Source: Siphlonurus alternatus (taxonomy: Eukaryota; Arthropoda; Insecta; Ephemeroptera; Siphlonuridae). From it: 64,000 nt of DNA. Under the pieces are notes generated by a model. That model did no database searches and was not told where the DNA came from. It was given only the letters and a program-made list of their open reading frames with translations. Location of the stretch: positions 997,909 through 1,061,908 of the forward strand of contig OX463784.1 of assembly GCA_949825025.1 (NCBI GenBank), in the 5' to 3' direction. Shown here piece after piece: positions 59,901 through 64,000 of this stretch (within the stretch, counting starts at the first letter, position 1; the number at the start of each line of letters is the position of its first letter). A program made the translations under genes and the position numbers.

Positions 59901-62083
59901 TAGTAAAAACCCTTCAATGTTACCCCGGTTGACTGTATTTAAACTTGATTTATTTTATTAAGTTAAGTAAAAAAATTTGCACACTTTGTTTACATGCTAG
60001 TCCGTGCATTCTGGTCCTCCTCGAATGACATCAGCGCAATCCCCTCTATAGTTCATAATCCCCTTGTGGCTGGTCTCAAATGGGACCTAAAATTATACCA
60101 AGATGAATTAAAATAATAATGAATTTTGAGAGTGAACTGTAACTAAATTGGAGTCCTATTTTGTCTAACTGTGTCCATCTGTGCCTTTCAGTCAGTGACG
60201 GCATGACAGAAATTTCACGAGCTTCAATCCCAAGAACTTGTGAAAATCTGGAAATTTTGGTCAAATTTCTTGCCCAAAGACCCACAAATTTCTGGTTCAG
60301 TAGAAATATATTACTGTTCATCAAAGTCTTCTGCTCGTTGTTATTAGTAAACAAAGTATTGTTGTGTAATGTCTGTCGCGTGAAAGGAAAAACATGGGAC
60401 AGTTGTTGATTTACATGCTAACTTATGGAAATTAACTTTTAATTTTGAAGTTGAAACGGTTTACTAGCGCCAACAATGCCATTACGTTCTCTGCTCTGGT
60501 GGTAAAATTAGGCACTACGTCGTCCCATGTTTAACAATGAAAAAGGTTTCATGCGACAGACAATATAAAAAATGGTTGTTACAACCATTACGAGTAGAAG
60601 ACTTTGCTGTACATATTGTACTGCGTGCAATGCATAATATAATATTGAGTATGACCAATAAATTTGAATAATACCGGTATACTGTACAGTAAGATGTACA
60701 GATGCAGATCTCTAAAACAATAATATATATTTTGTATATTTTATACAGTTTGCATTTATTATGATGTGTTCATATGGCATGCATGCCATTTTATTGCCAT
60801 ATGATATGCATACACCTTTGGACACCACAAACCCCTGCTTGTGTGTTACGTACGGCATGAATGCTGCAGCCATTTCCGAGTATGTGAACGCTGACCGAAG
60901 GTGCTTTCACATAGTCCGATTTCGCTACGGAGTTCCGTAGAAATGCAGTAAGCCTTTCACATATTCTCATTTGTCTGTGGCAGCTGCGGTGGAAAATCAT
61001 GTGAATGCCGTAGCACATTCAAGATGAGTTTCATTTTGATACGGAGTGCCGTAGATCGCCGCAGCAGCAGCAGATCGCGATCTCTACGGCGTAATCAACA
61101 ACATTGCTACAGCATGTTGCGGCATGATTCCGAAGCACAATCGCACTATGTGGAAGCAACTTAACGTTCGTACATGCCATATATGACATATATTAAACAT
61201 AACGATGCTTCCGCGGCAAAATGCTCACTTTGCAATTTCCGGAAAGCAACAAAATGCTCACTTTGCAATTTCCGGAAAGCAACAAAATGCTCCTTTGCAT
61301 TTTAAGAAGATTGTAAAATGTATACCTGGAACAGTAACAATAGACCTTCTTGATTTGCAAAGTGAGCATTTTTGTTGCCTTCTGGAAATTGCAAAGTGAG
61401 CACTTTACCGCGGAAGCATCGATGCATATATATGTACAGTACATATGCACACCAGTAAGCATGGTCGTACTGTCCAGAGGTGTACGTATGCATATGAAGC
61501 AGTGCGTACTGTAGCCAATTTGAAGGTATGCTAACTTGCTTTAATTGTCAGATCTAACTGACAAGAGAAGAGCTATGGGGCGTATGGGAAGATGGAAGTT
61601 GGTGGGAGATGGAAAGGAGTTCAGAAAAGTTTGAGAGTGTGACTGAGATGATTAATAAGTTGGGGTGGGAGTTGCTGGAGGAGAGAAGGAGAAATTGTAG
61701 ACTTGGTGTTATGTATAAAATAACAAGAAATAGTGCGGGTTGGAGGGAGTTGAGCTCTCGTATTAAGAGAGGTGTTTACATTGGAAGGAGTGATCACAGT
61801 TGGAAGTTGGATTTTGTCGGCAGTAGAAGTGATGTGGGAAAATATTCAAGGCAGAAGTTGTTGAAGCGGAGAGTTGTGAGTTGTTTGATAGGGTTTTGAG
61901 ACAGGCAAACCCTTCGCGAGCCACCGTGGCGTAGCCGCATTGGACGCGTTAATTTTATTATTATAACTTGCCTTCCTGTTTTGCCTTCTTCGATGTTGAC
62001 GCAGCAGCCATGTCGGCGGGAGGCGGCGACTCCACCGGCTTGGGCGCCACGAAGATTTTCTTCCTCTTCAAGTATTTATCCAT
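41115..62083 (-). CDS. HMGXB4: HMGXB4 orthologue, complete, eleven exons
   Basis: HMG-box nuclear protein (HMG2L1). Vertebrate HMGXB4 is known as a chromatin-associated transcription modulator; the same role here is inferred. Eleven exons give 1452 bp (483 residues and stop) with all phases consistent. Layout: basic start MDKYLKRKK (1-9); [16 protein letters not shown] (about 45-60), like the vertebrate SQREKKRSYKDF element; acidic runs (about 124-131 and 173-183); basic KSTKKRL and GRKKAQRK (about 212-234), likely nuclear localisation. One HMG box (238 to about 296) includes [22 protein letters not shown] and [10 protein letters not shown]. An Ala/Gln-rich segment (about 352-378) and a C-terminal domain (about 404-483) ending [11 protein letters not shown], identical to the vertebrate end, complete it. 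ATG at 62083-62081 has an in-frame TGA five codons upstream. Shorter than the vertebrate protein (about 600 residues). Confidence 0.95.
41304..41884. mobile_element. hAT-like MITE with 8-bp target duplication
   Basis: Runs from TAGGGGTCGGATCTCC to GGAAATCCGGCCCCTA, flanked on both sides by GTCATTAG (41296-41303 and 41885-41892). It lies 19 bp upstream (gene sense) of the exon 11 acceptor. A truncated relative is at 18298-18480. No transposase frame. Confidence 0.93.
41951..42186. repeat. Interspersed repeat J, copy 2
   Basis: Nearly identical to 31883-32115 in the same orientation. Confidence 0.8.
42187..42590. other. HMGXB4 intron, no clear element
   Basis: AT-rich; nothing recognised. Confidence 0.5.
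42591..43141. mobile_element. Truncated family C MITE hosting a family B MITE
   Basis: The outer element ends GTTATTTTACCCTTAA (43126-43141). It is split at GTTTACATG-TTAA-TCAAATGGG by the family B MITE at 42723-43094; both junctions carry TTAA. Confidence 0.9.
42723..43094. mobile_element. TTAA-type MITE (family B), nested
   Basis: TTAAGGTAGAGAAAACACGG to TATCTCTACCTTAA. The interrupted host motif (ACATGTTAATCAAATGGG) proves a TTAA duplication. Confidence 0.94.
43142..43240. repeat. One end of repeat N
   Basis: TTATGGAGAAAATTTTCCCG and GGGGAACACTTGAAGCCTC match the right ends of 44648-44925 and 48655-48925. Confidence 0.75.
43295..43430 (-). CDS. HMGXB4: HMGXB4 exon 10
   Basis: Residues 383-428, phase 2 to 0; acceptor CTCTCTCGCAG, donor [25 protein letters not shown] matches vertebrate IDVAAHLQLLGESLSLIG. 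Confidence 0.96.
43445..44306. repeat. Hairpin repeat E with a TTAA MITE inside
   Basis: Repeat E units (GAAGCTTCAGTAGCCAGTCC, GAAGGTTCAGTAGCCAG) run to 43636 and resume at 44280 (ACTGGCCACTGAACCTCC). The intact repeat reads GGAGTCTATTGAACTGGC, so the split point is at TTAA. Confidence 0.88.
43636..44283. mobile_element. TTAA-type MITE (family H), 648 bp palindrome
   Basis: TTAAAGTAAAGTGCGCGCC to GGCGCGCACTTTACTTTAA; long arms include ACGCGTTGCTTAACATGGGG and the mirrored form. TTAA on both sides. Confidence 0.92.
44337..44483 (-). CDS. HMGXB4: HMGXB4 exon 9 (Ala/Gln-rich)
   Basis: Residues 334-382, phase 2 to 2; acceptor TTTGTCGCAG, donor GTATGT. Low-complexity [17 protein letters not shown] core. 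Vertebrate HMGXB4 has a different low-complexity linker here. Confidence 0.92.
44484..45629. repeat. HMGXB4 intron with repeat N (44648-44925)
   Basis: GGAGGCTTCAAGTCAGCTGA at 44653 and GGGGAACACTTGAAGCCACT at 44900 are inverted ends of repeat N. The remainder (44930-45629) holds no recognised element. Confidence 0.7.
45630..45778 (-). CDS. HMGXB4: HMGXB4 exon 8 (end of HMG box)
   Basis: Residues 285-333 plus two bases, phase 0 to 2; acceptor GATTTACAG, donor GTGAGT. Begins [16 protein letters not shown], the last HMG-box helix (vertebrate IWKQKAQYLQHKQNK). Confidence 0.95.
46011..46685. mobile_element. Family D foldback MITE split by a TTAA MITE
   Basis: CAAAGTCTTCTGCTCGTTG to GAGTAGAAGACTTTG. 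The intact phrase TTACATGTTAACTTATGG is cut at TTAA by the family C element at 46103-46498. Confidence 0.93.
46103..46498. mobile_element. TTAA-type MITE (family C), nested
   Basis: TTAAGGATAAGGTAACACG to GTGTTATCTTACCCTTAA; flanking TTAA on both sides of the split family D element. Confidence 0.94.
46686..47344. repeat. HMGXB4 intron with small inverted repeat
   Basis: ATTTCAGGTGAGTGCAATTA near 47233 mirrors TGCTCACCTGAAATAGCAG near 47286; a relative is near 50400-50510. Otherwise unremarkable. Confidence 0.55.
47362..47934 (+). mobile_element. RTE-like retrotransposon 3' end with A-tail
   Basis: Carries an intact 159-codon pol C-terminus (47362-47841; [13 protein letters not shown] block, [11 protein letters not shown]). 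The 3' UTR GCTGCTGGCTTACCCCGTAA and ATGTATGTATG follow, then about 35 A. It is highly similar to the copy at 27652-28768 over the shared part. Confidence 0.92.
47935..48170. other. AT-rich intron sequence
   Basis: A-rich; nothing recognised. Confidence 0.5.
48202..48266 (-). CDS. HMGXB4: HMGXB4 exon 7 (HMG box middle)
   Basis: Residues 263-284, phase 1 to 0; acceptor GTTTCAG, donor [23 protein letters not shown] matches vertebrate DFGELSKKLAEVWKQLP. Confidence 0.96.
48340..48455. repeat. Hairpin repeat E filling most of a 214 bp intron
   Basis: GAAGGTTCAGTAGCCAGT and its inverse. One unit occupies about half of intron 6. Confidence 0.88.
48481..48556 (-). CDS. HMGXB4: HMGXB4 exon 6 (start of HMG box)
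   Basis: Residues 238-262 plus one base, phase 0 to 1; acceptor TTTTCCAG, donor [24 protein letters not shown] matches vertebrate NMSAYQVFCKEYR. Confidence 0.95.
48981..49026 (+). repeat. Poly-T/poly-G tract
   Basis: About 23 T followed by about 17 G. The T run is long enough to be unreliable in assembly. Confidence 0.9.
49235..49545. mobile_element. Foldback repeat with two nested stems
   Basis: Outer stem GACGCTATAGAGACCTCCGT mirrored by AGTCTCTATAGCGTC. The inner stem runs from TTCGCCGGAATTAAGAGTGG to its mirror at 49470-49488 and holds ACAACCAATCAGTGTGG with an inverted CCAAT motif. Confidence 0.82.
49852..50211. mobile_element. TA-flanked MITE (family G), copy 2
   Basis: GACAATAATGGTTGCC to ACCATTATTGTC, flanked by TA. 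The hinge again has TGACGTCA and GATTGGC motifs. Confidence 0.85.
50212..51091. repeat. HMGXB4 intron with worn repeats
   Basis: A small inverted repeat at 50390-50520 is related to 47205-47335. A worn family B MITE covers about 50700-51056 (GATAACATGCTCAATGTT to GTGTTACCTTACCC). Confidence 0.65.
51092..51193 (-). CDS. HMGXB4: HMGXB4 exon 5 (basic region)
   Basis: Residues 204-237, phase 0 to 0; acceptor GACGCTAG, donor [26 protein letters not shown] is lysine-rich and probably carries the nuclear signal. Confidence 0.93.
51194..52076. other. AT-rich intron sequence
   Basis: No element recognised. Confidence 0.55.
52077..52332. mobile_element. Family D foldback MITE, 5'-shortened
   Basis: Matches 60330-60606; one terminus is worn, the other ends GAGTAGAAGACTTTG. 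Confidence 0.85.
52688..52973. mobile_element. Family D foldback MITE, inverted copy
   Basis: CAAAGTCTTCTACTGGC to GAGCACGAGACTTTG, flanked by AGTGTACAC and AGTGTAGCA, a possible worn 9-bp duplication. Confidence 0.85.
52978..53140. repeat. G-run foldback beside exon 4
   Basis: Long G runs (52999-53045) and an opposed CAGCCCCCCACCCCCAATGG at 53119. Possible G-quadruplex or stem; homopolymers may be mis-assembled. Confidence 0.7.
53221..53330 (-). CDS. HMGXB4: HMGXB4 exon 4 (Asp-rich)
   Basis: Residues 167-203, phase 1 to 0; acceptor GTCTGACAG, donor GTGAGA. A run of nine Asp then [13 protein letters not shown]. Confidence 0.93.
53404..54070. mobile_element. Family B MITE hosting a family C MITE
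   Basis: Outer ends TTAAGGGTAAGGTAAC (about 53404) and GGGATTTTTTTAACATGGG (about 54050). The family C element 53463-53855 (TTAAGGTAGAGATAACACGG to TTATCTCTACCTTAA) is inserted at TTAA. Confidence 0.87.
54094..54223 (-). CDS. HMGXB4: HMGXB4 exon 3 (Glu-rich)
   Basis: Residues 124-166 plus one base, phase 0 to 1; acceptor TCTGTTTCAG, donor GTGAGT. Starts DEEEEEEE and then [18 protein letters not shown]. Confidence 0.94.
54262..54980. repeat. Two hairpin E units with a worn repeat N between
   Basis: E units at 54262-54368 and 54893-54980. GAGGCTTCAAGTTAGCTGAT at 54549 is a repeat N end. A-rich tract at 54473-54515. Confidence 0.75.
54981..55264. other. Intron sequence, no clear element
   Basis: Nothing recognised. 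Confidence 0.45.
55265..55392 (-). mobile_element. Family D MITE, half copy
   Basis: CAAAGTCTTCTTCTCAC to GCAGAGAATGTAATG, then broken by the GC-rich segment that follows. Confidence 0.8.
55393..55721 (+). mobile_element. GC-rich A-tailed retroposed segment, unknown origin
   Basis: About 300 bp of GC-rich DNA ending in roughly 23-30 A (55699-55721), inserted in or joined to a family D MITE. It has no recognised RNA-gene or protein match; it could be a retrotransposon 3' end or SINE. Confidence 0.55.
55735..55985. repeat. Interspersed repeat family I, copy 3
   Basis: Close to 25430-25690 in the same orientation. Confidence 0.8.
56123..56401. mobile_element. Family D MITE with flanking direct repeat
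   Basis: CAAAGTCTTCTGCTCG to GAGTAGAAGA. CATTGTTGGAAC occurs just outside both ends (56111-56122, 56401-56412), which looks like a target duplication of about 11 bp. The element sits 40 bp beyond the exon 2 donor. Confidence 0.88.
56442..56698 (-). CDS. HMGXB4: HMGXB4 exon 2
   Basis: Residues 38-123, phase 1 to 0; acceptor CTATATTTTCAG, donor GTAACT. Contains [18 protein letters not shown] and Pro/Thr-rich linker [15 protein letters not shown]. Confidence 0.94.
56752..57066. mobile_element. Family A MITE
   Basis: GGAGTATTGGCCTCAAAA to TTGAGGTCGGTACTCC; carries the GGTTCGAATCC string at 56875-56885. Confidence 0.88.
58440..59010 (+). repeat. Three diverged ~190 bp repeats inside the pogo-like element
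   Basis: GAAAGTCAGAGTGAGTCCGC, GAAGTCAGAGTGAGTCAGC and GTCAAGAGTAAGTGATCAG align, each with short Ser-rich frames. It may be eroded coding sequence or a minisatellite. Confidence 0.5.
59322..59490. mobile_element. 170 bp perfect foldback MITE
   Basis: ACATTCACAAAGCACTTTAA to its mirror GTGCTTTGTGAATGCCCCCC. Arms of about 75 bp around GGAGCTAGACATGGTTAG. Confidence 0.92.
60322..60606. mobile_element. Family D foldback MITE
   Basis: CAAAGTCTTCTGCTCGTTG to CGAGTAGAAGACTTTG. Confidence 0.9.
60607..61203. repeat. HMGXB4 intron 1, part with decayed inverted repeat
   Basis: Around 60880-61160, GGTGCTTTCACATAGTCCGA and CGCACTATGTGGAAGCAAC and several CTACGGAGTTCCGTAG-like stems suggest a foldback repeat. 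No gene. Confidence 0.55.
61204..61425. mobile_element. Foldback element with tandem subunits
   Basis: CGATGCTTCCGCGGCAAAAT at the left mirrors CCGCGGAAGCATCG at the right. AATGCTCACTTTGCAATTTC is present twice in tandem on the left and once inverted on the right. Confidence 0.88.
61600..61905 (+). pseudogene. Non-LTR pol C-terminal remnant (CR1/Jockey-like)
   Basis: A 96-codon frame carries [18 protein letters not shown] and [10 protein letters not shown], the conserved segment near the end of many non-LTR pol proteins. Nothing upstream encodes RT. Confidence 0.72.
61972..62083 (-). CDS. HMGXB4: HMGXB4 exon 1, GC donor
   Basis: Residues 1-37 plus one base (phase 1). The start ATG at 62083-62081 is preceded in frame by TGA. 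The boundary that fits exon 2's phase is GGAAG|GCAAGTT, a match to the GC-AG donor consensus. The only nearby GT would give phase 2 and not join. Confidence 0.88.
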
Positions 62084-62495
62084 GTAGCTTATGTGTCAAA
62101 TTGTCCAGAAAGATCTGCACCTCAGCTACAGTTATAATTTAGGCACAGTTATTGCCTAATTATATGCAAAATTTGAAGATTATGTGCTTGGAAAATAACA
62201 TTCACATAACTGACGCCATAAAACAAAGAAAACACGCGTTGCGCGTTGCGACTTGCGAAAAAGGCGCGAAATTCCACAATTTTTTTTAAAATATTTCGGG
62301 TATGACTGGACAGGGCAGTTGATTGATTAAATTTTGATTGGCGTTAGGACATTTATTCCTTGCAGCCAGGAGAAGTATATAACTGGATTAAATAAACAAA
62401 TTATTTGAAATTTTGCTCTGTGTTATATTATATAATTTAAGTTAATTGGATGCATGCATTTTGGGTAGGGAAAGATAGATAGGAGATGCCACTAT
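62084..62495 (-). promoter_or_regulatory. HMGXB4 upstream region with E2F-like site
   Basis: A CpG-dense stretch at 62233-62272 includes TTTCGCGCC on the minus strand, matching the E2F consensus. It lies about 180 bp upstream of the ATG. Function is inferred only. Confidence 0.35.
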
Positions 62496-63010
62496 CAGAG
62501 ATGCAAATCTTCGCGCGAAACCTGGTGCGCGAAACTTTCGCGAAACTTTCGCGCGAATATTCGCGAAACTTCGCGAAAATTTCGCGAAATTTAAAAAATG
62601 ACTGTCGCAATGCGATTTTTCATATATTCATCAAAAAATTAAGAAAACAAGATAAAATGGCCCCTTTCATGACCTGTCTATCCTCGAATGTGTTAAATGA
62701 TTTTAAAAATAATTAAAAGTAATTTTTAAAATTAATAAAAAAGAAATAAATTTTTTTATATCTAATAAATTAAATTGAACTCGATCTTTTTAAATTCATT
62801 TATGCAATTAAACCTGTCATTAAAGCAATATTAGGAAGAAAACTGCGTATTCATTAAATACGATTCGAAAAAGTAGAGCGGGAATTTCAAATATGTCAAT
62901 TTCGCGAAGTTTCGCGCGAAACTTTCGCGAAACTTGGCTTGCGAAACTTCGCGAATATTCGCGAAACTAGCGAAATTTCGCGCGAAGCTTCGCGAAGCGT
63001 TGCATCACTG
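62496..63010 (+). mobile_element. Intact hAT-like MITE with 8-bp target duplication
   Basis: CAGAGATGCAAATCTTCG to GAAGCGTTGCATCACTG, flanked by GCCACTAT at 62488-62495 and 63011-63018. Ends hold arrays of TTCGCGAA-type motifs. It lacks the TTAA MITE carried by its two relatives, so it shows their empty site. Confidence 0.95.
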
Positions 63011-63153
63011 GCCACTATATACCTCTTCTGCCTGTGCGGTCGAACACGGCTACCCCAGGAATAGAAGACCATTTGTTAGTATTTTTTTTTTTTTTAAATG
63101 CATGCATAGGAAAGTTGAAAACAATTTTGTATAAGTGCCATATTGTTTTTATA

Positions 63154-63415
63154 TTATAACGGGAGATTAGAATCTATTACAAGTTTATATAGAGCTTGAT
63201 ATACTATATACTGATGGATTAATTGCTGGCAAGTAATTTCGTAAGAGACAGGTTGGGGGGACCGAACCCCAATTCTGCTATATAGAGATAGCAGCATAGG
63301 AGCTCTGTGATCACTGGCAATAGTACATTCTAATATCATGTGTTCTGCAGTTGCGTCGTATAGTTGACAATAACATCTTGGCGACTCAATGATTTCGAGC
63401 CTATAGCAACCCAGG
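63154..63415 (-). pseudogene. Non-LTR pol C-terminal remnant
   Basis: A reverse frame includes CYCQLYDATAEHMILEC, resembling the zinc-knuckle end of pol (usual first spacing CX2C, here CX1C). Confidence 0.5.
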
Positions 63416-63780
63416 TAGGAAGATCCCATTGAATCCATTAAAAACCCATTGCTAACCATAGAAATTTGGCGCTCAAAAACGCCCATTGGTACCGATTGGA
63501 ACCAATGGGCTTCAATGGGCTCCCATGGGAAGCTCACCAATGGGTTCTCATGGGTTTCTATGGGCTCCCATGGGTAGCTCACCCATGGGTTCTCATGGGT
63601 TTCTATGGGCTCCTATAGGAAGCTCACCCATTGGTTCCCATGAGTTTCAATGGGCCTGAAACAGATTTTAGAGCGCCAAATTTCTACGGTTACCCATTGA
63701 CGCCAATCAGCTTTAATGGACTTCTATGGGTAGCAATAGAATCGGACAGGTCCCAATAGGCGGCAATGCAATGGAACTGG
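63415..63780. repeat. Minisatellite/foldback of CCATGGG-type units
   Basis: Many copies of GGGTTCTCATGGGTTTCTAT and GGGCTCCCATGGGTAGCTC, partly in inverted order (CCCATTG near 63430 and CAATGGG). Confidence 0.85.
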
Positions 63781-64000
63781 AAAATTAAAGAGAACATTAA
63801 GCGGCCCTCAATCGTTATATAACCCTGAGTACAGGGCTGTGCCGATCGAAGTCCACTTGCCATTCCGTACGCTGCAGCCCACATAAAACTTTTTTCCTTC
63901 TATCACATTTCTTTTTATTATAAAAGAAATGTGTTAGAACTTTATTCAAAACATTTCTTTGTTTCAATAAGAAATGTTTTAGATGTCTTCACATTTTTAA
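63781..64000. other. Window end, small stem
   Basis: CACATTTCTTTTTATTATAA then mirrored AAGAAATGTG. No gene. Confidence 0.5.

Larger units (their letters stand above)
57361..59935. mobile_element. 2.6 kb TA-flanked element with CAGTCAACC termini (pogo-like)
   Basis: TIRs CAGTCAACCGGGGTAAC / GTTACCCCGGTTGACTG with TA on both sides, as in Tc1/mariner-pogo insertions. GGGGTAACTTTGAAGGGC-type motifs repeat near both ends (57395, 57739, 57767, 59727, 59743, 59908). No transposase frame was found, so it is non-autonomous or eroded. Confidence 0.85.
57130..60055. repeat. Interspersed repeat Q split by a TA-flanked element
   Basis: 57145-57358 and 59938-60050 together match the continuous copy at 26335-26690. 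Confidence 0.7.

Noticed and set aside
61917..61952. tRNA-SINE head (GTGGCGTAGCCGCATTGG)
   Set aside because: Only about 35 bp with no B-box before the HMGXB4 exon; too short to support.

Overview
This is a window from an animal nuclear genome, most likely an invertebrate; the sequence alone does not let me assign the phylum. The reasons are long AT-rich introns with canonical splice sites, two recognisable animal genes each split into many short exons, and a dense load of non-LTR retrotransposon pieces, SINEs and nested non-autonomous DNA transposons. There are no bacterial features such as operons, ribosome binding sites or CRISPR arrays.

Layout. (1) Positions 1-14519 form one very large inverted structure. 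Two arms of ~165-171 bp AT-rich satellite monomers face each other (1-4470 against 6117-14519), around a centre of older, more diverged monomers and hAT-like and TTAA-type MITEs. The right arm also carries a 1.9 kb 5'-truncated non-LTR retrotransposon that is absent from the left arm. (2) Positions 16430-35689 (+ strand) hold the 3' sixteen exons of a nardilysin (NRDC, M16 metallopeptidase) orthologue. They encode 959 residues, all splice phases join, and the zinc site and stop codon are intact; the N-terminal exons are not visible. (3) Positions 35690-41114 are the intergenic space between two convergent genes, made of the NRDC 3' UTR and MITEs. (4) Positions 62083-41115 (- strand) hold a complete HMGXB4 orthologue: eleven exons, 483 residues, acidic tracts, one HMG box and the conserved C-terminal domain. 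Its first intron appears to use a GC-AG splice pair. (5) Positions 62084-64000 hold the HMGXB4 upstream region, an intact hAT-like MITE with a perfect 8-bp target duplication, a retrotransposon remnant and a minisatellite.

The introns are mostly transposon debris, and the nesting makes the biology legible. Several MITEs sit in other repeats whose empty versions are also in the window, so target-site duplications (TTAA; 8 bp; TA) can be read directly.

The most unusual pattern is in NRDC. At least four of its 3' splice sites lie in local tandem duplications (27 bp, seven ~44-46 bp units, 79 bp, 117 bp), and one 5' splice site opens a ~34 bp minisatellite. In three of these cases the extra acceptors would break the reading frame; in one they would add nine residues in frame. 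The two genes have no obvious functional link. NRDC is a cytosolic/secreted dibasic peptidase with nuclear roles and HMGXB4 is a chromatin protein; they are simply tail-to-tail neighbours.
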